From NCBI GenBank assembly GCA_964023205.1, contig OZ026840.1:33210199-33274198 (forward strand): a stretch of 64,000 bases of DNA, given 5' to 3'. The translations under genes were made by a program, and so were the position numbers. The stretch's first letter is position 1. Every line of letters starts with the position of its first letter. Source of the stretch: Lutraria lutraria. Its lineage: Eukaryota > Mollusca > Bivalvia > Venerida > Mactridae. Below, piece after piece: positions 1 through 13,508 of this stretch. The notes under the pieces are model-generated. The model was not told the DNA's origin, ran no database searches, and worked only from the letters and a program-made list of their open reading frames with translations.

Positions 1-294
1 TGGCATCCAACATAACTTTTATTTCCATCAAATGGCCATATTGTTTGTTTATTCAAGTTTAACGCCATTTAAAAAAAAATCAGTTATATATGGCTGCTGA
101 TTCACCTAACAAGTTTTCCTGGATGGTATACAATCCAGTACTAACTGACCCTTCCACAAGCATCTAGCAACTTCTCCACATGCAGAGGAAAATCAACATT
201 TATGCTGGGACTAGAAATCGAACCTGGATCGCCAAATGCAAAAGTAACTAGTACCAAGTTGCCAACAATAGCATTAGTATGAAAGACAGAATAC

Positions 295-3200
295 CTGGTT
301 CAATGAATCTGTGCATTTGTTTAATGATTCCTTTTTTTATGCTGTATTCAATGACTGCTATCTCAGCAGGTAAATATTCATTATCGTCAGTTTTACACAA
401 ATACTGGAAATTGACGAAGTAGAAGGTTTCGTTCTTCAAGTCTAGAAATAAAAAGTAACATTTCATGAAAGAGTCATAGATAAATAGATATACGCAATAT
501 TTCAACCATACAATGAATTTACAAGATGTAGGTACCTTGATTTTTTAATCATGAGTATTCAGTCTTCAAATTAGTCTGTTGCCCGGCTGCCTGAATGGAT
601 TTTTTCCTTCAAGTCCTTATTTGGACAACCTATTTTTTGAGAGTTTTCTTCATAAAGTATATTGGCGGGCAACCTGCCACAAAAAACTAATTCAAAGACT
701 TGAGTATTTATATAAATACCAGTAATGATTGATAATTTATAAATCATTCATTTTCCTCGAGATTTCTGTGTGCATTTGAGATATATTTGTTATTGAAGAA
801 TTTATGAACCTAGGGTTAAATTGAGCTATTGAACTACAGCAAGTGGTGAGGTTTCAAAGAAATATACAAAACTGATTATCAAGCACTCAAATTAAACTAA
901 AGCTTTGTCACAGAGGTGACAAATACCCCAGCTGCCGCTTTGACACTAAGAATGCAATAGTACACTATATGGCTAAGTTCAAGGGCACATAACTCTGGTA
1001 TGAGTGAAATGCTGGGCATGATTGTGTCTTGCACATCTACACTTCATGGTGATAACATTTCAAGTTTTACTGCAATCACCTAAAGAATGTGGAAAACTTG
1101 TGATATTGTACGCGGACGGACCGACAAACCGACAGAGTAACTCCAATATACCCCTCTCAAACTTCGATTGCAGAGATATAATGAATGGGATTAAGTAAAT
1201 TAAAGCAATTAAGTAAAGCAAACGAATAGTCAAATAATAAACAGTTTACCTTTTCCAGGAGGCCAGTTTTTTATGATGTCCTTTTTTTCATTCATACGTC
1301 TCCTCTCATACTCTGTGTACTTGTCTTTTCTCGTCTGTTGAAATTAAACACAAGTCTTTGAATGAATTTAAAAAGAAACAGGGCTTAAATTAGAATTAAG
1401 TTTGTTTGCCCTTTACTGACTGACCAGAAAAAATCATGCCGACTCAAAAATATTTATTGCAAAATCTGGGAGAACTTTTTTTTATACTTGGGAAAATATA
1501 CATGTACTCGGTGCTTTCGATAAACATTTAAAGTAATGAAGGAAAACAATCATGTGTGTTACAGCACTGTGTACATGTTTATGGCTTATTAAAGCACACA
1601 ATAAATTGTTGTATGGTAGCAGAATACATAAAATGACTATAGAATGCTTCTAGATAGAAGTGTAATTTCATGCTAGTAAAGCCTAAAGGTCAAATTCGGA
1701 AATAAAATAAAATATTTTTCGTACCTACCGACCCACTTCTAAAATTCAGGGTCGGTAAAGGGCAAACAAACATATTTTTAATTTAGGCCCAGATTGTTAC
1801 AATATATGTTAAAAATGTAATTTTCAATCATAAACATATTCATTTTTTGATGTCATTCTTTTGATTTCAAGTTTACAACTTGTAGGGTTATCTCTATCAA
1901 TTAAGGAAAAAAGTAGTTCACTTCACAAACTTTAATGCGGACGGACGGATGGACCAACCAACGACCGACCGACCGACAGAGTGACTCCAATATACCCCCA
2001 CTCAAACTTTGTTTGGGGTATATTTTATAATTATAGTGTACATAAGTATACAATTAATCAAAGACTAATTATAACAAGAGGGCCAAGATGGCCCTATATC
2101 GCTCACATGACAATCACTGTTCACTCATTAAAACATTGTTTGAACCGGTGACCTAGTTTTTGACCCCAGACCACCTATGTTCGAATTTGTCTTACATATC
2201 ATTAAGACAAACAGTCTGACTAGGTTTGGTGAAGATACGATCAAAATTTGACATCTACAGTGTTAATAAGGTTTTCCTAAGATTTGACCTTGTGACCTGG
2301 TTTTTGACCCTAGGTGACCCATATTTAAACTTGTCCTTAATATCATTAAGACTAACAATCTGACAAGGTTTGGCCAAGATCCAATCAAAACCATGACATT
2401 AAGAGCTTTTACAAGATTTTTACCTAAAATTTGACCTTGTGACCCAGTTTTTGACCCCGGCTGACCCATCTTCATTCTTGACCCACATATCATTGAGGCA
2501 AACATTTTGACAAGGTTTGGTGAAGATCCAATTAAAATTGTGACATCTACAGTGTTAACAAAGTTTTCCTAAGATTTGACCTGGTGACCTAGTTATTGAC
2601 CCCAAATGACCCATATTTATACTTGACCATTATATCATTAAAACAAACTATTTGACAAAGTTTGGTGAAGATCCAATAATAACTGTGAAATCTACAGTGT
2701 TAACATGGTTTTTCATAAGATTTGACCTAGCGACCTAGTTTTTGACATAAGATGACAGACCCATGTTCGAACTCGTCCAAGATATTATGAAGACAAACAT
2801 TCTGACAAGGTTTCATGATCATCCAATCAAAACAATGACTTCTAGAGTGTTCACAAGGTTTTCCAGCAATTTGCCCTAGTGACCTAATTCTACTACAGAA
2901 ATGACCCATTATCAAACTTGACCTACATATTATTAAAATAAACATTCTGACAAAGTTTCATGAAGATGCAGTCAAAACAGTGATTTCTAAAGTGTTCACA
3001 AGGTTTTCCCTTATTTGGCCCTGGTGACCTAGTTTTTGACCCCAAATGGCCCAATATCGAACTCGTCCGAGATTTTGTTGATATTAACGTTCTGACCCAG
3101 TTTTGCTAAAATTGAGCCAAAAATGTGGCCCCTAGTGTGGTCACAACATAAAGTTTGACAACGTACACCGCACGACGCCGGACGCCGGACGGAGAGTGAT

Positions 3201-5640
3201 CCTAATAGCTCACTTTGTCACTTTGTAACATGTGAGCTAAAAACTAACCAGTTAGTACACTTTTTTTCAAATCAGCAAAAAGATTGCTCTGAAGGGGAAT
3301 TTTATCTTAAGTATTATCTGAAGAGGGGAATTGGACTTGGACTGCTAATCTAAGGTACCAATTCATTAATAAGGGTTCCATGAAACTGAAATTAAGGAAT
3401 GTTGTTAACCCAATAAATATTTTCTTTTTTCTCGGGTATTTAATGACAGGGTTATTTTAGAACTTTTTCTATCTTTGGTGGAGAAAGACATCATGTGTAT
3501 AAGTCAATAGATCCATCGACCTTCAGTTAGTTAACAGGACAGTTTCCTCATGCATGAATTTTGTCCGGTCACTAGTGGTATTCAAACTCACAGCATTAAG
3601 GGGTTAGTGTCTGTGACTTCTATACAGAGACCTTAACCACTTGATCACATAGACCCCTTAAATAATATATCTTCATAAAATGATAAATAACGTTCAGTCT
3701 TTTTTTTAAGGTTTTGGGGAAGGGTAAAATAGGCAAATTGGGGAAAAATTACTTAGTAAACAAGCACAGTCTAAAAAAATATTTTGGTTGGGGAATTTCT
3801 TTTCAAATTTAGGGAAAATACATACTATTCAGCTTGGGGAATGGTTTTTGGTCCCAAATTTGCCATAAAAAAACATACAATATTGACAAAAATCTTATTT
3901 TTACTGATATTATGTTTCCAATATTGTCCACTCTATAACTATCACCAGCTTGACCCCTTAATCTAGCCTTCTCTCTCTTCGCCATGTTTTCAAAACGTTC
4001 TTTATCTTTCTGTGACAGTTGCTAAAAATAGATCACAAAATAATGTGCATTTATGTCAGCTTCTATAGCATTTGTCTACTTCGGGTGATCAAACAAACTT
4101 GTCCTTTTCCGCATAAAATACTGTAGAAAAACAAAATTTCATTTTTACATTATATTATGTCTGTACAATGTACAGTGTAACCTCCACGAACAGTCACCTC
4201 CGAACAACAATGTTACAGCCAGTATACTAACAACCCAAGCTGATGTTTTACTCTATTTTCACTCTCTCAAAAAACAGCCACCTCCTTACCACAGCCATTT
4301 TAGTCCTTCCCATTGGTGGCCATTGTAGGGAGGTTGCACTGCATTATCTGTGTATGCATTCTGCTTATTCTATGAATAATGCCTTTAACATTTCTTTTTG
4401 TATTTTCCTGCTATGTTCCGTGGCCAACATGGAAGATCAGGAAATCTTGTGCAACCTCTTTAAATCAGTCTTTATCATCATTATCAAAAAATATGTTAAC
4501 AGATATCATCAGAGTGTAATACAGTAAAACCTCGATTATCCGAACACCGATTATCCGAATACCCGGTATTATCCGAATAAAATCTACGGTCCCGATTACG
4601 TCTCTATATATTTCAAGTACAACGAACCCCGGTTATACGAATCGGATTTTACGAATACCTGGTGTAATCCGAATGCATTATTTGGTCCCTAAAATTACAA
4701 ATGCGCGTATTTTCACACCTATTATTCGAAGTCGTCAATTTAACAATGGCCGATTGAGAATCAAATGTCGTGTGACAAACAATGTGTCACATCAATTCAT
4801 ACACGAAGCGTGTCAACAGTTTAATTATCGTTAAGTTGACCATATTGTTTGTTACGCTTTTATACTAATCGCGACGAATATTACACTATGATCTCGGGTA
4901 TAATAAGTTAATATGCGTACGTACCTGCTTGGTGATCTGTATGAACTTATTTGCATTTTCAGCGTCAATAAAAATTTTAAACAGATTCGAACACAGTTAA
5001 ACAAAGCTAACTAGAATATGATGATTTAGTGAAAAAACGTACCAAACCTAAAAACATTACGTCTTCGATTCTTTATTTGTCTTAGAATGTTACGATAGCG
5101 ATGCCTAGTCGATCGTTAGTAAGTGAAGTGAGAATGATATATTATTGTGTTGGATTGTGTTCTTCATAATCCATAAATGCGCGGATATTTATTTAACAAG
5201 AATTATTGTTTCATTGGTTTACTCATATACATTCATAAAACAATGATAAATAATAAGTGTTTGTTGTACATTTTATTTTATTCTTATTATCACTCAAATA
5301 AATAACGTCATGTTTACATACGAGAGTTAACTCCCTTGCAATATACGGACAGTACGGAATTTATCGTTTCCAACCAATACATTATACTGAAATGGATTAT
5401 TCGAAACCATGGATTATCCGAATGATTTTTCAGGTCCCAATGACATTCGAATAATCGAGGTTTTACTGTATATATAATATAATTGATGATTCAAATATCT
5501 TGATTTACCTTCCATCTTGGATGAGCAACAACAGCAACATCAGCCATTCCATTTGGAAACTGTCTTCCTTCTCTTCTTAACTGTGGTTCTATGTCTTTCA
5601 TGAAAAAGTAGAACCCATTCCTTGCTGGCTTTTTAGGCAT
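295..5640 (-). CDS. MAEL: Maelstrom homolog (piRNA pathway), 5' part of gene, four exons visible
   Basis: Maelstrom works in nuage and nucleus in piRNA-guided transposon silencing. Visible exons on the minus strand are 5640-5509 (44 codons from ATG 5640), 4021-3905, 1334-1250 and 441-295. Each has AG acceptor and GT donor dinucleotides and the phases agree (0, 0, 1). Exon 1 has the family's HMG-box start, with a residue 1-44 pattern of Lys/Pro followed by an aromatic FYFF block and ending PRWK; exon 2 continues the HMG box (KDKERFENMAKREKA). Exon 4 begins the Maelstrom domain, with FYFVNF, LPAEIAVIEYS and a HRFIEPG motif. The rest of the protein lies left of position 1. The donor of exon 2 (3904/3903) is weak and was chosen because only phase 0 keeps exon 3 open. 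A small exon could be missing between exons 2 and 3. Introns hold several MITEs. Confidence 0.85.
897..1170. repeat. Dispersed repeat, about 270 bp; second copy inverted at 14527-14820
   Basis: One end reads AGCTTTGTCACAGAGGTGAC; the other carries the GGACGGACCGACAAACCGAC tract and the phrase ACTCCAATATACCCC. A copy in the opposite orientation lies at 14527-14820, and another fragment of the GGACGGAC end lies at about 1933-2020. It is non-coding and sits in a Maelstrom intron. Confidence 0.7.
1381..1790. mobile_element. MITE with about 45-bp terminal inverted repeats
   Basis: The left end GGGCTTAAATTAGAATTAAG, followed by TTTGTTTGCCCTTTAC, is matched in inverted form at the right end (1741-1790), which reads GGGCCTAAATT and TTTGTTTGCCCTTTACCGACC on the other strand. 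There is no coding capacity. It resembles the element at 13587-13990 in layout. Confidence 0.65.
2073..3242. repeat. Degenerate tandem repeat array of about 150-bp units with defined outer ends
   Basis: Units repeat phrases such as GTGACCTAGTTTTTGACCCC, TCATTAAGACAAACA, TGACAAGGTTTGGTGAAGAT and AGTGTTAACAAGGTTTTCCT about seven times. The array starts AACAAGAGGGCCAAGATGG and ends with a GACGCCGGACGCCGGAC tract and a GTGAGCT end. The arrangement resembles a dispersed repeat I associate with bivalve genomes. Open frames inside are shadows of the repeat. A related sequence lies at 17970-18709. Confidence 0.7.
4173..4341. mobile_element. Short pogo/Tigger-like MITE
   Basis: The left end CAGTGTAACCTCCACGAACA and the inverted right end CAGTGCAACCTCCCTACAAT define about 169 bp. 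A TA precedes the left end; the right flank is CA and may be mutated. It is non-coding, in the first Maelstrom intron. Confidence 0.5.
4522..5468. mobile_element. Tigger/pogo-type non-autonomous DNA transposon, 947 bp, TA target duplication
   Basis: The termini are CAGTAAAACCTCGATTATCC and, on the other strand, CAGTAAAACCTCGATTATTC. The element is flanked by TA at 4520-4521 and 5469-5470. The subterminal ATTATCCGAA phrase recurs. I see no transposase frame. It lies in the first intron of the Maelstrom gene. Confidence 0.85.
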
Positions 5641-6036
5641 AGTGACTGATCAATCAAGTCTGTATAATATTAACAATGAACTTCAAATCAGAATATTTTT
5701 AAATTGAAAAGTAAATAAAAAATTTGTTTCATATTATAATTAACTACAGATACATGTAATAAACAATTAGTTCACGAGAAAAACAGACTAAGTGTTAATG
5801 GGAAAAAGCTCACGTAACCTACTCATATAACTACATGTACATACACTAGTACCCTTGGTAACATTATTATAATAATTTACATACAATGTACCTTAAATAC
5901 CCATGTATATGACACACTTTTTTACTTCCAAAATCGGGACCAAAAAATCGGTGCGTCCTATACACAGAGGTAGGCCTCAATCCCATGATTTCTACGACTC
6001 AAACAAAATGGATTTTGAAGTATTTTTTTCACACTA
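5641..6036. other. Region upstream of Maelstrom, no gene seen
   Basis: This is AT-rich sequence upstream of the Maelstrom start codon and should contain its promoter and 5' UTR. I see no clear TATA or initiator. The stretch near 5905-5985 (CCAAAATCGGGACCAAAAAATCG and following) resembles a fragment of a dispersed repeat. Confidence 0.3.
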
Positions 6037-9000
6037 GGGTGGTTTTCAAAATAATGAAGTTTTTTCTTTTGCTGTCTCTAACTTGACCTAATTGAAGTTT
6101 AAAGAAGACATTTATAACAGTAAATAAGCCAATCATTCCACTGATTAAGTATGTAAAGTTTCAACTGGAAAGGTCAAACCGTTAAAAAGTTATGTAGTAA
6201 AATGTAGCTAAATTTGTCCAAAGTGCACCCAAAAAAGTGTGACATTTTGTACAGTAGCTTAACTTTAAATGTGTTTTATTTCATGACCAGCCAATCCATA
6301 TTCATAATTCACACTTTATCCTCGTGTTCAACCATTTAGATGTATGAAACCAAAGTTGTGATAGTGATTTGCCTGATATTTTAGCAGAAAATCAACATCT
6401 CATGACCTCACCCATCAGAAAAAAAATGTAACAAAAAATACTATTTTTTACTTTTGAACTCTACATCTTCAATGTGGCTCTACTCTTCTTCACTTGAAAT
6501 GTTCTCATATGTTGCTTAAGGTCTCTACTTTCATAAATTGTCTTAGTTTTATATGTAAGTACAATCCTTTTTCTAGTAATCCAACTTATTGATAGCCATC
6601 CCAAAATGTCCCCAGTGCACCCTTATGGTTGTTTGGTACCATATTTCCACCATTTCATCAAATAGTTCAGCATTTTTTACTATTAATCTAACAAGAAGTT
6701 AACAAGGGATGCAAAAATAGTTTTCACCCATTTACAAATATATATATGAAGGCCCTGCATGACTTTAAGTAATGTCCCCAGTGCACCCTATTTACGACAA
6801 GCATCAATAGTGCATCACTAGTCACAGATGCCTACTATATTACATCCTATTAGTGTTATGTACCTAACACCAAGACATTTGGCAGCAATTAGAACCAATA
6901 AGAACAGATCCTACTAAGAACTGGTAAGTATTTCATATGATATTACATCAAAATTTCTTTTTTTAAAACAAAAAGGTTTGAAATTTTCTACTTAATCAAA
7001 AGAGAATTTATTAGAATCATTTTAATTTTATATTTCATTGAATGTATCATTGAAAGAAAAACTTCTATGAAATCAAATTCTTTGATAAATACTCAAATAA
7101 TTGCCTTTAGAAATAAGTAGTAATTTGGTGCACTGGGGACACCAGAATTGTGTAATGATGTCAGATATTGATTTTATGCAGAAATGAGGAAGAATTCAGA
7201 AAAAATGCTAGTCTCAAACTTTCCAAGTTGGACAAGAAGGAAGACAGACCTTGCTGATTAAAAGAAGAACAAAAACTATTTAGAATCACAGACAGCAAAT
7301 TGGAACCTCCTTGCAGCAGTCTTTTGAAAAATATATGGATGCCCTTGACCATAATGGCAAATTTACTGACCATAACATGTGTTTATTCTTAAATATTAGT
7401 TGGCTACCTTCCTGATAATCAACATTGTGTTAGTATTGAGTCTAAATTTCAGTGAGTTTTACATTTACTTAACTTCATACCAATTTTAGTTTATAAATAC
7501 TAGATCATTTTAGTTCATTTGTGAAACCTGCAACTTTTGCTTACATTAATTACTCTTGTGTCAATTTCCTCTATACAACAAGTACTAAGTAATACAAAAG
7601 AATGTCAAGAACACAGCCCATTGAAGATGTTCTGGCTTGAACTCACAGCGCTTGGATCATAGGAAGGATACTGCACACCAAAGGCACAGAGTATCTCCAT
7701 TCAAGGCTTTGAAAAAAGATCCTTTATTGAATATAGCAGCAGATGGTAGAAAAAAATGAATGAGTTTTATTTATATCATCAATACTATAGATTATTAACA
7801 TAACTGTCACTTTTGAAGATGTCTAATCCTTGGTTGTTTATTATAATTCTCAGGTTCTTGAAGTATAATAGATGATGATATGAGGTTACTTTTTTAATGC
7901 AAGTGCTATTAAAAGGATTTACACTTTGCTGTTAAAAGAAGCTATTTCTTGGCAATTGCAGCATGACATTAAAAAAATTGTCTAGTCAAGAGTTACTTCT
8001 GACCAGGGGAATAAAACACCAATTCAATGAAAATGAACTCAACATTTAACATTGTGGTTAAATTGGTTAAGTTTATTAGGTAGAAATCCTGATTAAACTA
8101 AAAATCACTTTTGATGTTTCATAACATGATACATGTAGAATGTTGATATTTTATCTTCTAAGTTATTTAATCTGAAAATGCTTATAATGTTATTGTCAAA
8201 TGTTAGCAAGTTAAAATTCATGTAATCATTTGTCCCCCGTGCACCCTTAAACATTGCTAAATAAATGTCTATTATTTTATGACCCATGTTTTGAGGTTCT
8301 GTATTCATTTTTTCAAAACTGACATGAGATAAATTACTGTACTGATACATAGTTTCAGTTAACTTTCTCCTTTCATTCATTACCTACTTATCATGGTATT
8401 CATATAGTCAGCTGACTTTTCACATTTTCATGTCCAAAATATCACTATACTTAGTATAATTGTTTATTGTGCATTATATTTTGAAGCTGTTTCATGCAGA
8501 CGGAGTTAATAAACTTATATCTAAAGATGTAAAACTTGTCAAATTTGTTTATTGCACAGAGTTGCAGTATTTGTCCCCAGTGCACCCAAATTCTTAAAGA
8601 TATTGGTACTTTTGGAAAAGAAAAATTATCAAGTTTTAGTTGCTCAACCCCCTTAATACTTTACACAGTGTTCATATACATGTAACCTTTGATAAAAATG
8701 GAATATTTACATACATTCAAACAATGATTATATTCTGATAAAAACTTTGAGGGGTATCAATGAATTTTTGTGCATGAAATTTTGATAAAAATGACGTTTT
8801 TTCCAAAATATTCATTAGAAAGTTGAAAATTATGGACAAAATCATTAACATACATCCATTCACAATGACAATAATGAGAAAATTCCATCTACTTCTGTAT
8901 TTATTGGGTTTATGTATCATCTTTTGGTTATTGGTATCATGCAAATATGTCTACGTATTTTTTTAATTAAAGTTGAAAAACAATTGACCTGTACATTATT

Positions 9001-9133
9001 TAACATTTAAACAGATGCTTTTCTATGGTTTGAGGTATTGGCTTTCAGGTAAAGTATGTGACATTCTTGTAAAAAGGGTTTGAATTTTCAACCCCTATGT
9101 CACACTTTTACTTCATTTTTTTGAAAACCACCC
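6037..9133. mobile_element. Putative 3.1-kb DNA transposon remnant with 23-bp TIRs and internal 15-mer repeats
   Basis: The left terminus GGGTGGTTTTCAAAATAATG is mirrored at the right end, GGGTGGTTTTCAAAAAAATG on the minus strand. The interior is AT-rich and lacks a convincing long frame. The 15-mer GTCCCCAGTGCACCC, or a close variant, occurs near 6211, 6605, 6770, 7128 (inverted), 8232 and 8571. The target duplication is unclear. Small open frames inside show no recognisable domain. Confidence 0.5.
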
Positions 9134-9514
9134 ACTTACCTAATGTTCATAAAACATATCCACAACAATCCCTATTGTTATTAGACATAAAGCACTGAAT
9201 CACAGCTAAAATGTCAAACAGGCCATAGACACGTGTATACAAACAAATATCATACTTTTTAGGCAACATTTGTCCACAAATATTTTTGAAATGCCCATGA
9301 CTGTTTGCAATTCTTTTATTTCGGTGCAAAAAATTAGTCAGTTGCAAGGTCCAACATTAAACTCAGTGGCCTCATTCTTCAGCAGGCCAAAGAATATGCA
9401 AGACATGATGCACTTATCAATGTTTTCCCTAGAGGGAGGGGGGGATACACAGGGAATTAGACAGCAAGACTTCTCCGATACATGTCATGATGTGTAACAG
9501 GAGGAAAATAATGT

Positions 9515-9586
9515 ACCCGATACGGGGCTTGAACCTGCGACCTCCTGCTTGCAAGTCAGATGCCCTACCAACTGAGCTATTAACTT
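9515..9586 (-). other. tRNA-like sequence, probably a SINE head or tRNA pseudogene
   Basis: On the minus strand TAGCTCAGTTGGTAGGGCAT (D arm/A box), an anticodon loop CTTGCAA and GGTTCAAGCC (B box) are recognisable. The acceptor strands do not pair and both the anticodon and T stems have mismatches, so a working tRNA is unlikely. Confidence 0.5.
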
Positions 9587-11546
9587 TTAATATTCATATA
9601 ATTTTATTAAATACACTGTACAGCCAATTTATAAATACAAGTACTACATACAGTACTGCTACACATGGAAATTTGACAAACACTGCCGTGCCATGGTGCT
9701 GGAAATAGACTTGCCCTGTCTGTATTTTATCAACCGGTGACCGTAAAGGAGATTTAGACAGCCACCCATTTCCATGTCATGTTATTTATAAGCACTGTGA
9801 TGAAAAACTACCGAAGCGATATTTGACATCAAAATAACCACATCCACAAGAAATTAGACAAGACTATGTGCACATGGGAAGGAAATTTGACAATCAAATT
9901 CTGCAGATGTCTAATTCCCTTTATATAATTATTACTTATTGTTCTGCTGCTGCCATTGAAAATTTAAGTGAATGTCAGATTATCTAGATATTTTGAACTG
10001 GACCAAATGTTTTCAAGACAAAGTACAATGATACGATACCTTTCATCTAAATTATAAATAAATCTAAATTAATCCAAAGCTTATTTTCACAATGCAGTCA
10101 GATATTTTCAGTGATTTTTTTTCATATATTTTACAGCCATATACAGGCTGTTTCCCCTAGCCCAAAATACTATATTTTCCCCAAAAATGAAGTTATATTT
10201 CGAAAAGAAGTGCACTAACAGGAATTACAAAATATATCTGTGTCAAGAGATTGACAAAAAAATGAATGGTCTTTATTTCACATTTTCCCCTTCTCTGATC
10301 TATCGGGCTATAATTACCGCTTCAGAAAGCCACATGTCGTTTTGAAAATTCCCAAAATAATCACTTTCGTTTTGGACTAATGAACATGATAGACGAAAGT
10401 TGTGTTCTATCCGAATTGGTGTCACTTCTAAGCAATCATTCATTTTAAGAAATATTACGGAATGTACACACACGGACAAAAACTATGGATAGAATAAAGT
10501 ATATGCGTTTAGGATATAATTAGAATCTACAGCACGTATCTAAACTCATAAAACAACAACAACAAGCGCATTTACTCACATTTTCGTTCGCGGAAAAAAG
10601 GAAAGTATCACCGAACTGGTTCTCGTTCCATTTTGCAGGGCGCGAATTGCACACAAAAAAACGCGGAAACCAGATTATAAAACGAAGTTTGGTTAAATCC
10701 CACATAAACTGGATTCCGTAAACTTTGGTAAGAGTTGTTGCCCTTGTTGAAAAATATAACATTATCTTTAGAGAATGATATATCGCAAATAAATTGATTT
10801 TCATGGGAGGCATTTTTTCTGATAAGCTAGCTGATAAGCCGTTAAAGTTGGCATTATGAACAGTGTCAGATATACAATACAGATATGTGTCCTTGATAAA
10901 ATATGTATTTGTACTTTGATTAATATTTCTTATCATGGGGCAAAATAGGGAAAGACCCTGGGCAAATAGTAACATTATATCTAATTAGTGCTGTGATAGA
11001 TTATTTCTTGTTGTATTTTCTATTGAAATCCCGCTCAACACTGAAATGTAATCATTTAGTTACTACAGTGATCAATCCAATAGTTCCGATTATTTTGTCT
11101 GAATTTCAATAACGAAATGAGTAGTGATATATTTATTGGTTCCCGTTGACAATTCAGATTTTTTAAAATAATCGGGAACCGGATTAAATTAATTATGATA
11201 GAGGAAGTAAATATCTAGGCCGTTTACTATCGATCGAGATGTTGTGGTTTAACCTTATTGGATGTTTATGTTTGAATGATATTTTCAATATGTGCATTTT
11301 ATAACCTGTATCTTGGTTTCCAACTATTGAATGGACCGCTAATGGTATGGTTTATGTGTAGATCTAGGTAAATAGAATCTTGATATATAATTACTATTAG
11401 TCGGATGTAACATATTCGGATAAATATAATACAGTAAGTGTAACACCTCATGCTTTACGTGTGTATTGATTGATTGCTTTGTAAAGGCACTTTAATAATA
11501 AATAATTGATTCACTTAATTTGTTTGTCCGCCCATGCTACAGTGTA
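9587..11546. other. Intergenic, no supported gene
   Basis: This is AT-rich DNA. The longest open frame (151 codons, minus strand 10975-10520) has no recognisable domain or gene context, and I treat it as spurious. Confidence 0.4.
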
Positions 11547-12084
11547 TCAAGGACTTACATACATACAATGTATGTATATAGGGTGCAAGACGTTATGTAC
11601 CATTTCACAAATGTACCACTGCCTTTATGTACCATTTTATGCCTTAATGTACCACACATAAATTATAGTGTGACTATTGTGTCTATTGTTCAAAATGGAC
11701 AGTAACTTGAGAGGTGATAATTAGGTGTTAACAACACCATGTAGCAGCTAAAATTAATGTTAGGACATAGAAGAACAAAGCAAATATGAGGTTTCAATAT
11801 ATTATATTTTATTTAGAATAACTTAATTTCATGATAAAAATATTAATAATAGCACATTGTTATTAAAAACAAATTATTACGAGTACATTAAGATTAAATC
11901 TAAAATATTGAAAACACATCAAGATGAAAAAATTTAGTATATAGTACACACATACACAGTTAAAATATGGTTTCCCCTATATATCATATAGGTGGTACAT
12001 TAAGTCTCATAAGTGGTACATTAAGACCTGGTACATAAAGGCAGTGGTACATAATGTCTGACATTCATGTATATAAGTCCTTGA
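11547..12084. mobile_element. MITE with long complex TIRs, about 540 bp
   Basis: The ends read TCAAGGACTTACATACATAC and, inverted, TCAAGGACTTATATACATGA. The TIRs continue with a shared GTACCACTGCCTTTATGTACC block and CTTAATGTACCAC, so each arm is over 100 bp. The centre is AT-rich and non-coding. A solo pair of the same ends occurs at 13509-13551. Confidence 0.7.
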
Positions 12085-13508
12085 GTGTATGTCATTATAT
12101 TATGTTTGAGTGTCTCTCAGTTTTTAATCACAGGTGGCAATATCTTATAGCTTATCTGAATGACATGTGTAGCAATTTTCCTTCAGCGCACATCTTTTAT
12201 GCTGAAACAACGAGATGAGATGTTCCACATTGTTTGGCATATAGACATATAGTAGGCTTTTTACCTTGATAGTATATATAAGATCAGAGACGGGAATTGT
12301 TTTTTTCATCATTTGTGGACCAAACACTGATACTGCCACCTGTGTTTTTAATAGAAATAAATTTAACTTTTTTATAAATCATTTATTGATACTGTGCATA
12401 ATGGTGTATACAATGATATGTGCTCCATTAATTAGCCTGGATTACCTGCCCCCTTACACTACGTGACTATTACGTAGCATAGTACGACGGGAACCAGACT
12501 ACTCCATCAATGTGCTTAATTATGTCCAGTTAATTTCAGTTTAATTTGAGTGTGATAGGATTAGGAAAATAGTGTACACGATGCCAATTAAGTCAAACTC
12601 GCAACCTCCAACTAATTGTACACTACAGATGATATCGAGACATTTTTTGGCTTGCCGATATCTATCTTCCTGGCAATAGATGAAATAACAAAATGAGGAA
12701 AGGATTGCTCGTACGTCTCATAAATGGAGACTAACAAGTCACATGCTGTATCAAATGAGCTAATCGGGCTGGTGAATACCGCAGTCAATTTATAAATACA
12801 AAATTACAAATACTACTAGTATATTAATATACTGGTACTATGTGAGTGGTACATTTGGTTAAGAGTTTTTAAGTCAATATTAATTATTATATTATGCGCT
12901 GGTAATGCTTTGTCTGGTTCAGTAATATTTTAAGTTTGCTAGTCCTCTAGTCTATTGATAGTTCATTGCCTCAGGGCTTTATGTTAAAGGTTGTTGTTGG
13001 AGGTCAGGACGAGTTGAATATAATTTATAATTATCTATTTCGATACATTCCAATAGGCAGAATAAAATTATTTTGTTTACCATGCATCCTTGGACAAGGC
13101 ATGCAGTGTTTCTTTCTCTCTTTTAATATCGGGAAGAGGTCCTAGCCTGTTGATTTGGGGCAGAGTTATTGTTAAAACTGCTGATTTGGGAAATAAAATA
13201 GCTGGTGTAAGTTTGAATCTTTGGGAAAACTGCATGATTTTAAAGAAATTTTCAATTTGGCAAAGGCAGCGGCCTACCACCTTCATGTAGGGTTCTTAAT
13301 AACAACATGTGCAGGCTGCAGGCCAATTTAGCCGCTTTGAAATGTGTTTGGGCCCGTTAGAAATCTCAAAAGTTTATAAAATATTGCTAGGAAATGCCCG
13401 GACCCCCCTAGCAGGCCTGTTAGTCTAGCTTTTGGGCCTGTTGGTCACAAACTTATTGAGAACCCTGGGCCTAAAATAGGCCTCTGTTGTAGAAAGTGAA
13501 AAATCACT
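12085..13508. other. Intergenic, no supported gene
   Basis: AT-rich sequence with short overlapping open frames on both strands that show no domain. The part at 13085-13290 resembles fragments of the GGGAA-rich dispersed repeat described at 14300 and 24484. Confidence 0.35.

Noticed and set aside
2073..3242. Coding frames of 72-80 codons on the minus strand
   Set aside because: They follow the repeat unit of the tandem array and have no independent support.
9515..9586. Functional tRNA-Ala gene
   Set aside because: A and B boxes and a TGC anticodon are seen, but the acceptor arms do not pair and two stems have mismatches.
10520..10975. 151-codon minus-strand frame as a gene
   Set aside because: No domain, no exon signals, and composition like surrounding intergenic DNA.
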